Source of the DNA: Anas platyrhynchos
Lineage: Eukaryota; Chordata; Aves; Anseriformes; Anatidae
Direction: 5' to 3'
Assembly: GCF_047663525.1 (NCBI RefSeq)
Contig: NC_092617.1
Location: 3,972,501-4,036,500, forward strand
Length of the DNA stretch: 64,000 nucleotides
In this document: positions 21,043 through 32,778 of the stretch, one piece after another
Position numbering within the stretch: the stretch's first letter is position 1
Layout of the letters: each line of letters opens with the position of its first letter
The notes under the pieces: generated by a model
What the model was told of the DNA's origin: nothing
The model's database searches: none
The model's input: only the letters and a program-made list of their open reading frames with translations
Translations under genes and position numbers: made by a program

Positions 21043-21529
21043 AAATGTCATCAGAAAGCTGATCCCAGTAAGATATGGGGAGGTCAGAAGCAGCCTGGAC
21101 AAGAGACATGTGAGATTATGGGGTGGTAAGAGGAGCATGGCCAGCACAAATTAATGATTTCATAGAGGTAAGAACATTCATGCAATGCCAATGCTGTAGT
21201 AAGACTGACTTAAAACAGTAATGTATGTCCTTTACCTTACTGGGAACAGTGATTTTAATCCCTAAACCTAAATGCTACTACAACACTCTGAAAGGAATCA
21301 ATTTTCTCTCTTGATAACCGTAATGCCTTCACCTAACACTAACATTAAAATGCTCTATTTAACCCTAAACTACTTGGCAGACGTAAAACACCCGTAAACC
21401 ACGGAGCTTGTCCATACCTCAACCACAGATGTGACAGCATAAGCAGAACACCAAACAATCCCACTAAAACTTTGCTTAATCTCTAACCCAGAAAGCAAAA
21501 AGAGATACCGAGGGAGCTATAGAAAGCTC
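21043..21529 (-). repeat. Block X, inverted
   Basis: Inverted match to 1171-1700. The plus strand is rich in CTAA words (ttaatccctaaacctaaatg, cacctaacactaacattaaa, atttaaccctaaactacttg). No gene. Confidence 0.55.
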
Positions 21530-22060
21530 AGCTCTGCCTCAGGATCTCCTGCCCCAGCAGGAGGAATGTGACTTTGGCAGGGACTGTGAGGTCACTTCTG
21601 TTTCTGCACTTGATAGGGCAGCAGCAGGAACGTGTCATGGAAAGGGACTGGGAGGTCACTTGTGTCTGAAGTAGGTGGCAGGTCAGCCTTGGCTTCTCCC
21701 TGGGAGCTGCACTTCTGGGCTGACATCTGGCAGTGGCCCTGCTAGGCCAGCAGAAGACACCTGCTTGGCATTCTGACTGGGGGATCCCCTCTGCCTCCAG
21801 AGCCAGGAGGACCCAGACAGAAAGAAGGCCCCCAGATGGGTTGTCCTGTCCCTTCTGCTTGAGTCCATGACTGCACAGCAGCAGCAGGCACAAGGCTTGG
21901 CTGTGTGTAGCCAAGAAGCTGCAAGGCCAGCAGCAGGCCCCTGGCTTGGAAGCTGCTGCTGAGGTGACTTGTGTCTGTTTGGCTGAGAGGCCGCAAGGAG
22001 CCCAATGGGTTGGGATGCCTACTCCAGGAGGGTTTTCCACCCTGATGGAGCTTCCTTTGG
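21530..22060 (-). repeat. Block B satellite, copy 3 (inverted)
   Basis: At least seven degenerate monomers on the minus strand. It ends at the duplicated boundary with block E. Open frames (GLKQKGQDNP) mirror those of the other copies. Confidence 0.7.
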
Positions 22061-23559
22061 TAGTAGGAAACAGCAGAAGAAAAAACTGCCACAAAGTTTG
22101 CATTGGAAGTTTGGTACTGGCCATGAGGAGGAAGAAATGTCCAGGGGAACAACTGGTCTTGCTGATAGTAACAGAGGCAAAGAAGGCATTAAGTGTCTCA
22201 GCCTTTACCTCATCCCTTGTCACTGGGTTTTCCCCCCAAAATCCAATAAAGGATTATGATTCTCCCTAATCCTCCTTCATTTAAACTATTTCTATTATTT
22301 TTATCTTATTTTATTTTATATTTTTAATTGTCTTTGACAGTAATAAATGGATTGAGCTCCAGCTGGGCTTTGGCCCGTCCAGTTTTGACATGCACAGCCA
22401 CATAACATTCAGGACACGGCTCCAGACAAACTGACAGCATGCATGAAAAGAAAGCACAGCAAATGTGGAACCTGACAGAATTCCATCCCCTGCCCTTCTG
22501 TGACTGTGCTACAATGCCATTTAGCTGGTTACTCCTGAATTATCCAAATTTCCATGCAACTCTTGCTGCTGCTGCTGTCTGGTCAGATATAGCACAATTA
22601 CACGAAGGTTGAACTGTCTGCCTGCTGACAATAACAGCTGATAGAATGGAGCATCACTGTGGGTGAACCTTGAGAATCTGCGGGATTCTGACTTAAGAAA
22701 ACTTTTGACTTTAACATGGAGAAGAGCCCAGTCCTGTACCAGAGGGAGAGAAACCCCACACATCAGGTCAGACTGGGACACTGCTGAGTGAGCAATGTCC
22801 AGCAGGAGGACAGCCTGGGCACCACGAGGGATGCCATACGAGCAGTGGTGCCTGCTCACGAGGAACCAGGCCAGCTTCCTACAGAGCTGTCTTACGAGGA
22901 GCATGACCACCAGGAAGATCTGAGTTATCAGACTCAGCTCAGATCTGCTGTGACACCACACAGACAATGTCTGCAGCCAGCAGTGAACGATGTACAGGTA
23001 TGGGAGTCCTTTTAAGAGCCAGGTTTACACAGGATAGAGGGCTGTGGATTGGCTGAAAGTCCCAGCAGGACCCAGGTCTTTGTGTCCACAGGTATGGTTG
23101 TTGTCTCTGCTACTGAGGCCTATGAAGAGACAGCTTATCGTTAAAGCACCAGGGCCTCACTGCCTCCTCATCCCCAACCATGAAGCAGGCAGGGGTCGTA
23201 CCATTCTCCTGCACTTGGCCATGCACATCCCCATCTCCTACTGCCCCACAAAGAGTCCTGAGCAAGGTGTGACTGGTAAGGATCTCCCTTCCTTGAGTTG
23301 GGAGTCAAGGTCTGGCCCTTGTGATTGGTGACACACATCCAGTTTTCCTCCACATCAGTGTCACTTTCACATTGCTTTTGTCTCCTTGTCCTCACTGCCT
23401 CCAGGGTTCTGCTCTAACGAGCTCCAAGGGAGGCTGTGTCAGTGCTGGCCCTCAGGGGGACTCCGCAGGAAACTTGCCTCTGACTTGGACTTCAGGAGAG
23501 ATGTCTTCAATTGTCTCTGAGGGCCTGAGGTTCATGGGCTCATCAGCCAAGCCCCCAGA
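22061..23559 (+). repeat. Block E upstream of OR3, with a short CR1 relic
   Basis: At 22105-22265 the minus strand reads DEVKAETLNAFFASV, a CR1 ORF2 relic. The rest matches 54346-55700 in inverted orientation and, in part, 34991-35699. A minus-strand frame of about 149 codons (22521-22967) reads TQIFLVVMLLVRQLCRKLAW then FLVSRHHCSYGIPRGAQ, and it is largely open in the 54.9 kb copy too. I do not recognise a family, and the copies differ at many amino-acid positions, so no CDS is called. Confidence 0.5.
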
Positions 23560-23801
23560 GGGGTGATTGCAGTGCCTTGGGCTGGTGCTGTGCTGCTGAG
23601 CTGGGCCGGGCTCGTGGGACAGAGAGAGCTCGTGGCAAGAGGGCCCTGGTGCAGAGAGCCAGCTGTGCCCAGGAGCAGCTCCTCTGCACAGCACAGCAGG
23701 GCTGGGGGCATTGCCTGCAGAGACAGAGTGCTTAAAGGCAGGCAGAAGTGGCAGGATGCACAGAGCTCACTGGGGGAGAACACTTCCCAGCCCTGAACCC
23801 G
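23560..23801 (+). promoter_or_regulatory. OR3 5' leader: putative non-coding exon, type B
   Basis: Shares the first half and the invariant core (23668-23687) with all leaders. It then diverges and ends in a near-perfect donor CCCG|GTAAGT (GT at 23802-23803). It pairs with an acceptor ending at 24759 (tttctcatttctcag) 22 bases before the OR3 ATG, giving an intron of about 0.96 kb. The 5' end is unknown. Confidence 0.65.
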
Positions 23802-24115
23802 GTAAGTCTCTGGCTGGAGGGCAATGCAGCTGCAATTGCTGGGCGATGGAGAAGCTGTTGGTGCAGGCAGGGGTGGCCAGGGCTGTGGTGCAGAGCAGGG
23901 TCCCTGCTGTGCCCCAGGGGCTGTGTGCCAGGGCAGGGCCTCTGCTGCTTGCCACGCTCAGCACTCAGCCTGCCCAGGGAGCCCAGGGGCTTGGGCGTAG
24001 GAAGGGAAGGGCAGGGGCTGCCTGCAAAGAAAAGGCACTTTCTTTACTCTCTGCCTGCCTCTTCCTGCCCTGATAGTGGTGTCAGCTCTAGTCCAGCTCC
24101 TGGCTCCACAGAGGT

Positions 24116-24190
24116 CTTACTCCCAAACTCCTACCATATGACCAGGAGCATATTCCAAATGCTTCTTAAACTCCAGAGCTCTTGTCCCTC
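24116..24190 (-). mobile_element. Tiny CR1 ORF2 C-terminus relic
   Basis: Minus strand reads EFKKHLEYAPGHMV, matching the CR1 C-terminal pattern EFNKHLDCALSHMV seen at 25.86 kb. It lies in the OR3 intron. The remainder of the intron to 24757 holds a 134-codon frame without recognisable domain and is otherwise blank. Confidence 0.5.
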
Positions 24191-24781
24191 TGCTGTCTGT
24201 GCCAGCCTGATGGCACAGGGCTGTGAGGACAGGCGCTACCTCACCGACACCAAAGCCTCTGCACTGGTTTGTGTCCGCCCTGCCTGCCCATGCCTGCTTC
24301 TCTCCTTTGCCCAGCGTGGCAGCTGGTGGTGTCTGATTCTGACAGGGAGTGCTGTGCACGGAGGGTGAAGCAGGAGGAGATGCTCCCTGTTCTCCGGCCA
24401 GACACGCACAATCCACCTTCTGGTTTTGTCTCCTGGGTATTGAACAGGGAAGATGCACACAGAGGCACACAGCCAAACACCCCTCACTCAGCAGAGGGGG
24501 CCACTGCCCAGGAACCTTCCCTCTTGGAACCTCAAATGGAGCAGAGCAGGCTCACTGGGAGCTGCTGGGCAGAGGATGCTGCAGTGTACAGGACACTCAG
24601 CAAGCACACAGCAGGGATCCAGACAGGGAGAGACACAAAGATCCTCTTAGAAAGAGGGAATGTAAGACTTTAATTGGGGATCAACTGATTTTTACTCACA
24701 GTCATTACTCATAACACACCGTCTCACTCTCTATATATGTTTTGTTTCTCATTTCTCAGTCTCCTTGACCAAAGTAAGCAA

Positions 24782-25717
24782 ATGTCCAACATCAGCTCAG
24801 TGAGCGAGTTCCTCCTGCTGACATTCGCAGACACGCGCGAGCTGCAGCTCCTGCACTTTGTGCTCTTCCTGGGCATCTACCTGGCTGCCCTCCTGGGCAA
24901 CGGCCTCATCCTCAGCGCCGTAGCCTGCGACCACTGCCTCCACACACCCATGTACTTCTTCCTCTTCAACCTGGCCCTCCTCGACCTGGGCTGCATCTCC
25001 ACCACTCTGCCCAAAGCCATGGCCAACGCCCTCTGGAACACCAGGGCCATCTCCTATCAAGGATGTGCTGCACAGGTTTTTCTGTTTGTTTTCTTGATTG
25101 GGTCAGAATTTTATATTCTCACCATCATGGCCTATGACCGCTACGTTGCCATCTGCAAGCCCCTGCACTACGGGAGCCTCCTGGGCAGCAGAGCTTGTGC
25201 CCAGATGGCAGCAGCTGCCTGGGGCAGTGGCTTTCTCCATGCTGTCCTGCACACGGCCACTACATTTTCCTTGCCCCTCTGCCAAGGCAATGCTGTGAAC
25301 CAGTTCTTCTGTGAAGTCCCCCAGATCCTCAAGCTCTCCTGCTCAGAGTCAGACTATTTCAGGGAAGTTGGGCTCATTGCCTTTAGCTTCTGTTTAGGTG
25401 TTGGTTGTTTCATTTTCATTGTGGTGTCCTATATTCAGATCTTCAGGACTGTGTTGATGATGCCCTCTGAGCAGGGCAAGCACAAGGCCTTTTCCACGTG
25501 CCTCCCTCACCTGGCCGTGGTCTCCCTGTCTATCAGCACTGCCACATTTGCCCACCTGAAGCCCCCCTCCATCTACTCCGCACACGTGGACGTGGTGGTG
25601 ACAGTTCCGTACTCGGTGATACCTCCAGCAGTGAACCCACTCATCTACAGCATGAGGAACCAGGAGCTCAAGCACGCACTGAAGAAGCTATTCCAGTTGT
25701 CTTCCAGAAGCAGTTAG
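24782..25717 (+). CDS. Olfactory receptor, family 14-like (OR3)
   Basis: 311 residues from the MSNISS start. The open frame extends 15 codons upstream, but those lie across the acceptor and do not match paralogues, so the inner ATG is chosen. Standard signatures are present: N3-I-S, GN in TM1, LHTPMYFF, MAYDRYVAIC, FFCEVPQILKLSC in ECL2, KAFSTC and NPLIYSM. Oddities: ECL2 carries one extra residue (CSESDYFREVG against CSDAYLREVG); IC1 reads CDHCLHTP with an extra Cys in place of Arg; TM6 reads LSISTATFAHLKPPSIYSAH. It is the most diverged in the second half. AATAAA follows the stop by 35 bases, directly before a CR1 3' end. Confidence 0.95.
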   Translation: MSNISSVSEFLLLTFADTRELQLLHFVLFLGIYLAALLGNGLILSAVACDHCLHTPMYFFLFNLALLDLGCISTTLPKAMANALWNTRAISYQGCAAQVFLFVFLIGSEFYILTIMAYDRYVAICKPLHYGSLLGSRACAQMAAAAWGSGFLHAVLHTATTFSLPLCQGNAVNQFFCEVPQILKLSCSESDYFREVGLIAFSFCLGVGCFIFIVVSYIQIFRTVLMMPSEQGKHKAFSTCLPHLAVVSLSISTATFAHLKPPSIYSAHVDVVVTVPYSVIPPAVNPLIYSMRNQELKHALKKLFQLSSRSS

Positions 25718-25751
25718 CTACTGCTCTTCTGTTACAATGGGAAAAAGTCAC

Positions 25752-25757
25752 AATAAA
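25752..25757 (+). promoter_or_regulatory. OR3 candidate poly(A) signal
   Basis: AATAAA 35 bases after the stop and about 10 bases before the inserted CR1. A longer native 3' UTR may have been displaced by the insertion. Confidence 0.45.
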
Positions 25758-25765
25758 AAAATGCC

Positions 25766-28700
25766 ATAGAATCATAGAATATCCTGAGTTGGAAGGGACT
25801 CATAAGGATCATCAAGTCCAACTCCTGGCACCACACAGGTCTACCCAAAAATTCAGACCATATGACTAAGGGCACAGTCCAAATGCTTATTAAACTCTGA
25901 CAGGCTCGGTGCAGTGACTACGTCCTTGGGGAGCCTGTTCCAGTGTGCGACCACCCTATAAGTGAAGAACTTCTTCCTGATGTCCACCGTAAACTTCCCC
26001 TGCCTCAGCTTGATGCCATTCCATTGGGTTCCATCACTGTTGATTACGGAGAATAGATCGGCTCCTGCCCCTCTGCTCCTCCTCATGAGGAAGTTGTAGA
26101 CTGCAATGAGGTCCCCCCTCAGCCTCCTCTTCTCCAGGCTGAACAGGCCCAGTGCCCTCAGCCGCTCCTCATATGTCTTCCCCTCTAGGCCCTTCACCAT
26201 CTTCATTGCTCTCCCCTGGACACTCTCCAACAGTTCAATGTCCTTCTTGTACTGTGGTGCCCAGAACTGCACACAGTACTCAAGGTGAGGTCACACCAGG
26301 GCAGAGAAGAGCAGTACAATCTCCTCCCTCGACCGACTAGCAATGCCGTGCTTGATGCACCCCAGGATACGATTGGTCCTCCTGGCTGCCAGGGCACACT
26401 GCTGGCTCATATTCAACTTGCTATCAACCACAACCCGTAGATCCCTCTCTGTGGGGATGTTCTCCAGCATCTCATCGCCCAGTCTGTATGTATAGCCAGG
26501 GTTGCCCCATCCCAGGTACAGGACCCAGCACTTGTCTTTGTTAAACTTCATGTGGTTGGTGATTGCCCAGCTCTCCAATCAGTCCAGGTCTCTCTGCAAG
26601 GCCTTTCTACCCTCAGCAGAATCTGCAATTTCTCCAAGTCTGGTGTCGTCGGCAAATTTGCTCAGAACACCTTCTAGTCCTACCTCCAAATCATTTATAA
26701 AGACATTGAAGAGGACTAGCACTAACATGGAGTCTTGGGGGACCCCACTGGTGACCATCCACCAGCCTGATGTGGCCCTATTTACCACAACTCTTTGAGT
26801 CCTACCCTTCAGCCAATTGCTCATCCGTTGCATGATGTTTTTGTTAAGTTTTATGCTGGACATTTTGTCCAGTAGGGTCCTTTGAGAAACTGTGTCAAAA
26901 GCCTTACTGAAATCCAAAAAGATCACATCAGCTGATTTCCCTTGATCGACTAGATGGGTGATCTTATCATAAAAGGAAATCAAATTTGTCAAACAGGACC
27001 TACCCCTCATGAACCCATGTTGGCTGGGACCAATGACTGCTTTGTCTCCCAGGTGCGCTTCAATAACTCCTAGGGTAATCTTCTCCATAATTTTACAAGG
27101 AACTGATGTGAGACTGACAGGCCTGTAGTTGACAGGGTCTTCTTTCTTGCCCTTCTTGAAAATTGGGACAACATTTGCCAGCTTCCAATCTACTGGGACC
27201 TCTCCAGATTCCCAAGACCATTGAAAAATAATTGAGAGGTCATGCAATGACATCAGCCAGCTCTTTAAGCACCCTGGGATGGATCCTATCTGGACCCATG
27301 GACTTGTATGGATCCGGGTGGAGCAGGAAATTCCGCACACGTTCAGGGTCGGTTGGGAGTTTGTCATTCACATTGGCATGGTTCTCCAGCTCAGGGCACC
27401 GAGGGTCCCAAAGCCCATCATCAGCATTGAAGGCAGAGGTGAAGAAAGCGTTAAACGTCTCTGCTTTGTCTATGTCCTCGTCTGTGAGGAGACCTTGCCC
27501 GTCAAGTAAAGGACCTATGTTTTCTTTGGTTCTCCTTTTTTTTGTTCGCATATCTAAAAAAACATCTTTAATTGTCTCCCACAGATGTGGCCAGCTTCAA
27601 CTCTAGTTGGGCTTTGGCCACACAATATTTCTCCCTACGAACGCGAACAGTGTCCCTGGATTCCTTCCACATTGCCTGACCCTGCTTCCAGCAGCCATAC
27701 AATTTCTTGTTATGCCTAAGCTCCAGAAGAAGATCCCTGGTCAGCCAGGCTGATCTTCTGCACTGCCTGTTTGACTTCCAATATTTTGGAATTCCCTGAT
27801 CATGTGCTTTTAGGAGGCAGTGCTTAAAGACTGTCCAGCACTGATGGATGCCAACACCTTCAAAAGCAGCTTCCCAGGGGCCTTGCTGACTAGTTCCCTG
27901 AGCAGCCTGAAGTCTTCTTTCCCCATATCCAGGGCTGAAGTTTTGGTGGCAGTTTTCCTTCTGTCACCAAAAAAGTTTAAACTCAACTGCTTCATGGTCT
28001 CTATGACTAAGACGGCCACCAATTGCCACGTCTCCCACAAGACCCTCTCTGTTTTCCAGCAACAGATCAAGGAGGGCACCTTTCCTGGTTGGCTCTCTTA
28101 GCACATGCACCAAGAAGTTATCATGTAGGTGCTTTAAGAACCTTCTGGACCTGCTCGTGTCAGCTGTGTGATATACCCAATTAACTTCTGGCAAGTCGAA
28201 TTCCCCTATAAGGACAAGGGTAGTTGATCTCAAGGTATGTCTTAGTTCCTCAAAGAATAATTCATCGGTGTCATCATCCTGGTTGGGTGGTCTGTAATAG
28301 ACTCCCACGATGACATCCCCTCCATTTGTTCATCCCTTAATCCTTACTCAGAGGCTCTCAACTTTGCCATCCCCAACTTTAAACTCCCTACAGTCCAGTC
28401 CCTCCTTCACATACGTCACCACCACACCCACCTCCTCGCCTGCCCTGCCTGTCCCTCCTGAAGAGCCTGGAACCATCTATTGCAGCACACCAGCCATAGG
28501 ACTCATCCCACCAGGTTTTGCTTATGCCGATGATGTCGTAGCTGTGGGACTGGGCCAAGACTTCTAACTCATCCATTTTATTCCTCATACTGCATGCATT
28601 TGTGTAGAAGCACTTCAAATGCACCTCATTGCATGCAGCACCTTGTGGAGCTGACCGAAAGGCCTCACTGGCACACAGTCCCTCTGATTCTAGTGCACCA

Positions 28701-29240
28701 TCACCAGCTCATCACCAGCATGCCTGGTTTTATCCCTTTCCCCCTTTGACTCTAGTTTAAAGCCCTATCTATCAGCCCTGGCAACTCCTGAGCCAAAATC
28801 CTTAACCCTCTCTGAGAGAGGCATATCCCATCTGGTGCCAGTGAAACCGGTGTCACATAGACTTTCCTGTGATCGAAAAAAACAAAGTTCTGTCAGTTGC
28901 ACCAGTCCCAAAGCCATGTATTAATGCGATGAGTCTGTTTGTCAGCATTGATCCCCCCTTATCGGAAGGACAGAGGCAAACACAACTTGTGCCCCTGATC
29001 CTTTAATTAGTGTCCCCAAAGCCCTAAAGTCCCTTTTGATTGCTTTCAGACTTCTCTTTGCTACCTTTTCATTTAGAGCCTGAAAGACCAGTAGCAGGTA
29101 GTAGCCGGTGGGCCATACCATGCACTTAACTTTCTTAGCAATGTCTCTTCTCCGTGAGAAGTCTGTGGGTTGGGCCCAGTTGTCATATTGGGCCCTCTGT
29201 CCCTTTCAGAAGGGAGTTCCCCATGATGATAACCCTATAA
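25766..29240 (-). mobile_element. CR1 LINE, nearly full length, decayed
   Basis: About 3.5 kb in antisense to OR3. From the 5' side on the minus strand: a degenerate ORF1 relic (VIIMGNSLLKGTEGPI, like the CR1 ORF1 esterase-type segment) at about 28.75-29.24 kb; endonuclease pieces FYTNACSMRNKMDELEVLAQ and MGVYYRPPNQDDDTDELFFE; then RT with [40 protein letters not shown] and the catalytic [10 protein letters not shown]; and the C-terminal [20 protein letters not shown]. The 3' end gives atagaatcatagaatatcct on the plus strand. Several frameshifts and stops; inactive. Endonuclease and RT are both represented, which is unusual among the mostly truncated CR1 copies here. Confidence 0.92.
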
Positions 29241-30480
29241 GCCATAAGAAAAAGGGATGGAAATATCTACCGCCATTCTAGAGGCACAGATACATGAAGT
29301 GCAAGGAAAAATATTGGCAAAAAGGTGTTCTGAAAACATTGTTTCTCCAGTTTCCAGCAGATAGTCCTCCAGACACACTAATGAATACTATGAGCAGGAC
29401 TAGAGGGATCCTGCCTCAAGCCAGGGGGAGAAAACAGATAATTGTGTGTTATTCGACTTTAAGGATTTAATGGCCTGGCACATCAGGCCCACAGCAGAAT
29501 CAGGCTCTAGTGGACAGCGGTGCACAGTGTACTGTGATGTCATCAAGGGCCAGAACCCATTCGTATTTCTGGAGTGACAGGGGGATCCCAGCAGTTAACA
29601 GTACTGGAAGCTGAAGTGAGACTAACAGGGAAAGAGTGGCAAAAGCATCCCACTGAGACTAGCCTGGAGCCTTTGTGCATCCTTGGCATAGACTGCTTCA
29701 AAGAGGGTACTTGCAAGATCCAAATTTCACTGGTGGGTTTTTAGCATAGCTGCCTGGGAGATGGAGGACATTAACCAGTTGTGTCTACCTTGCCCACTCT
29801 TTCACAGGACCCTTCTGCTCTGGAGGTGCTGATGGCCAATGAGCAGCAGGTGCCAATCGCTACCAGCCGTGCACCTGAGGCAGTATTACACTAGCAGAGA
29901 CTCCCTGACTCCCCTGCATGAGCTGGTTCATTGACTGGAGAGCCAAGGACTGATCAATAAGACTCTCTCACCCTTTAATAGTCCCATATGGACAGTGCAA
30001 AATTCTAATGGTGAGTCAAAGATAACAATGGACTTCTGTGGCCTGAATCAAGTCCCACCACCACCGAGTGCTGCTGTGCCGGGTATGCTAGAACTTCATT
30101 CAGCATGAACTGGAGTCAAAGGCAGTCAAGTGCTATGCCACAATTAATATTCCTAATGCATTTTTGTCCATCCCTTTCACAGCAGTACACAAGCCACACT
30201 TTGCTTTCACATGGAGGGGTGTCCTGCCCACCTGGAATCAACTGCGCCAGGGCTGGAAACACAGCCCTACCATTTGCCATGGGCTGACGCAGAGTGCTCA
30301 AGAACACAGGGAAGCTCCTGAACAACTCCAGCATGCTGGTGTCATCATCACATGGGGCACCACAGCAGAAGAAGTATTTGAGAAAGGGAAGCAAAAGTTC
30401 CAAATCCTTCTGAAAGCTTGTATTGCATTTCAACCCCTTGTCTATTTGGAGGTGGTTGTGAGATAACAGACATGTGGTGC
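29240..30480 (+). mobile_element. ERVL-like avian retrovirus fossil, pro-pol fragment
   Basis: Plus strand shows a protease-type segment (ALVDSGAQCTV) near 29.5 kb followed by the early part of reverse transcriptase (for example FAFTWRGVLPTWNQ near 30.2 kb and HSPTICHGL). The fragment lacks LTRs, most of RT, integrase and gag. It is broken several times and looks old. A related protease piece is at about 38.75 kb. It abuts the 5' end of the CR1 and the OR4 leader region. Family assignment comes from the avian ERVL-like protease/RT style and is moderately sure. Confidence 0.75.
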
Positions 30481-30584
30481 TGAGCTGCCTGCCAGGTTAA
30501 AGCACATCATGTTTGACAACCACAGTTTAAAAGCACTAATCACCCTTGTAAAAGTCATCTCCCTGCTGTTCAGAGAGGGGCAGT

Positions 30585-30946
30585 TGGTGATGAGTTCAGT
30601 CTGCTTCAACCACACCCCAGCAGAGACCCTGTTGCCTTGGGGAGCTGTCAGCCCTGAGGCCTTGGGGACACCTTGAGGGAGCCCAAGGGCACAGAGCAAG
30701 CGATGCCATGGTCGGGTGCTGTGCTGCTGAGCTGGGCCGGGCTCATGGGCCCAAGGGGAGCTCCTTGAAAGCGCTGCAGAGAGACAGGTGCCCAGGAGCA
30801 GCTCCTCTGCACAGCGCAGCAGGGCTGGGGGTTTTGACCGCAGCTGGCACACAGAGAGGACAGAAGGAGAGAGGGCTTGGAGGCACTGAGGAGCACAACA
30901 ACAGAAGGCAGCGTGTGGCAGGACACATCTGCAGGCTCTTGACACC
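30585..30946 (+). promoter_or_regulatory. OR4 5' leader: putative non-coding exon, type A
   Basis: Close match to the OR1 and OR8 leaders, with the invariant core at 30791-30810 and donor ACC|GTGAGG (GT at 30947-30948). It pairs with the acceptor AG at 31821-31822 (ctccctccttggacag), 24 bases before the ATG, giving an intron of about 0.88 kb. The intron shares its 3' half with the OR1 and OR8 introns but lacks block G. Confidence 0.6.
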
Positions 30947-31845
30947 GTGAGGCTCTGGCAGCAGGGCCATGCAGGTGGGGTTGCCAGAGGGGTCTTCTAC
31001 AGCTGGCACATCCAATGGCTGATAGCATCTGTCAGGGTGGGTCTCACTCTTCTTGTAATTTGGACTAGGAGAAGCTTTAGAGAATGGCATTTATGAATTG
31101 GCATTGCAAGAGGAAGACTGAGGCTTGGTAAGTCTGAAGAGAAAGGCTTTTTTGGATTCTCTGCTTTAAGACTCTTGTATTGGAGGGGAATCTGAGTGAG
31201 TGTGAGCACACAGCTTGTGGTCTGGTGTCTGTTAGCATGAACAGGGAAGAGATGTGGGGACACAGAACCAGTTCGCAGCAGGGCCATTGGCAGGTGGTGA
31301 GAGGGAGCTGCTGCCAGAAATTCTGCGTGAGGGAGGGCTCAGGCACCTCACTCAGACAATCGCTGCTCTCCTCTCCCACCAGCACAGGGAAGCTGAGACC
31401 AGAACAGATGGACGGACTGGCTGTGCTCTCTGTAGTACACTCTGCACTAGAGGAATAGTATCTGTGACTCTGAGGATCCATAACGTTTTGCTTGTAGTGC
31501 AGCAGGAATGACAGTGTAGGAAAAAGAAATCACCACAGCCCTTCTCTGACATTAGGTGATTTGGGAGCAACAATTTGTTCATATCAAGAGTAGAAATAAT
31601 TTGAGAATACCCCATGTTCCTCTTCACTTCTTTCTATAGGTAAGAACTCTTAACTACACTGCCTACAGCAGAGTCCCCTGCTCCCAGGGACACCCTCAGG
31701 CAGCAACAGTAAGAGCTCCTGAAATGGACCCGCCTAATCTCTGCTTAATAGGCCGAAACTGAATCATATCTTATCATATACTTTTGTTGTGCCTTCTTAC
31801 TGCCTTCTCCCTCCTTGGACAGGACCCCATGTCGAGAAACAGCAG

Positions 31846-32778
31846 ATGTCCAACATCAGCTCAGTGAGTGAGTTCCTGCTCCTGGCATTCGCAGACACAC
31901 ACGAGCTGCAGCTCCTGCACTTCGCGCTCTTCCTGGGCATCTACCTGGCTGCCCTCCTGGGCAACGGCCTCATCCTCAGTGCCATAGCCTGCCACCACCG
32001 CCTCCACACCCCCATGTACTTCTTCCTCCTCAACCTCACCCTCCTCGACCTGGGCTGCATCTCCACCACTCTGCCCAAAGCCATGGACAATGCCCTCTGG
32101 GACACCAGGGCCATCTCTTATCAAGGCTGTGCTGCCCAACTCTTTCTCTTTGTTTTCTTGGTTGTAGCAGAGTATTGTCTCCTCACCATCATGGCCTATG
32201 ACCGCTACGTTGCCATCTGCAAGCCCCTGCACTACGGGAGCCTCCTGGGCAGCAGAGCTTGTGCCCAGATGGCAGCAGCTGCCTGGGGCAGTGGCTTTCT
32301 CAATGCTGTCCTGCACACGGCCAACACATTTTCCCTGCCCCTCTGCCATGGCAATGCTGTGGACCAGTTCTTCTGTGAGATCCCCCAGATCCTCAAGCTC
32401 TCCTGCTCACATGCCTACCTCAGGGAAATTTTGTCTCTTGTGTTTAGTGTTTTTTTAGGCTTTGGTTGTTTTGTTTTCATTGTGGTGTCCTATGTGCAGA
32501 TCTTCAGGGCAGTGCTGAGGATACCCTCTGAACAGGGCTGGCACAAAGCCTTCTCCACGTGCCTCCCTCACCTGGCCATGGTCTCCCTCTTTGTCACCAC
32601 TGTCCTGTTTACCTACCTGAAGTCCCCCTCCATCTCCTCGCCATCCTTGGACATGGTGATGGCAGTTCTGTACTCGGTGGTGCCTCCAGTATTGAATCCT
32701 CTCATCTACAGTATGAGGAAGCAGGAGCTCAAGGAAGCCTTGTGGAAATTGATGTCTAGATGTGTTGCAGGAGAATAA
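31846..32778 (+). CDS. Olfactory receptor, family 14-like (OR4)
   Basis: 310 residues from MSNISS. The 19 upstream codons of the open frame span the acceptor and are excluded. N3-I-S, GN, LHTPMYFF, MAYDRYVAIC, FFCEIPQILKLSC, KAFSTC and NPLIYSM are all intact. Private changes: FADTHELQ for FADTRELQ, KAMDNALW for KAMANALW, CSHAYLREILSLVF at ECL2/TM5, AVLRIPSEQGWHKAF before TM6 and FTYLKSPSI after it, and a C-terminus ending SRCVAGE. The third intracellular loop loses one basic residue (QGWH for QGRH). No AATAAA is obvious within 300 bases. Confidence 0.95.
   Translation: MSNISSVSEFLLLAFADTHELQLLHFALFLGIYLAALLGNGLILSAIACHHRLHTPMYFFLLNLTLLDLGCISTTLPKAMDNALWDTRAISYQGCAAQLFLFVFLVVAEYCLLTIMAYDRYVAICKPLHYGSLLGSRACAQMAAAAWGSGFLNAVLHTANTFSLPLCHGNAVDQFFCEIPQILKLSCSHAYLREILSLVFSVFLGFGCFVFIVVSYVQIFRAVLRIPSEQGWHKAFSTCLPHLAMVSLFVTTVLFTYLKSPSISSPSLDMVMAVLYSVVPPVLNPLIYSMRKQELKEALWKLMSRCVAGE

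Noticed and set aside
24269-24673. 134-codon frame in the OR3 intron
   Set aside because: No domain, no homologue in the other introns, and overlapping frames on the other strand.
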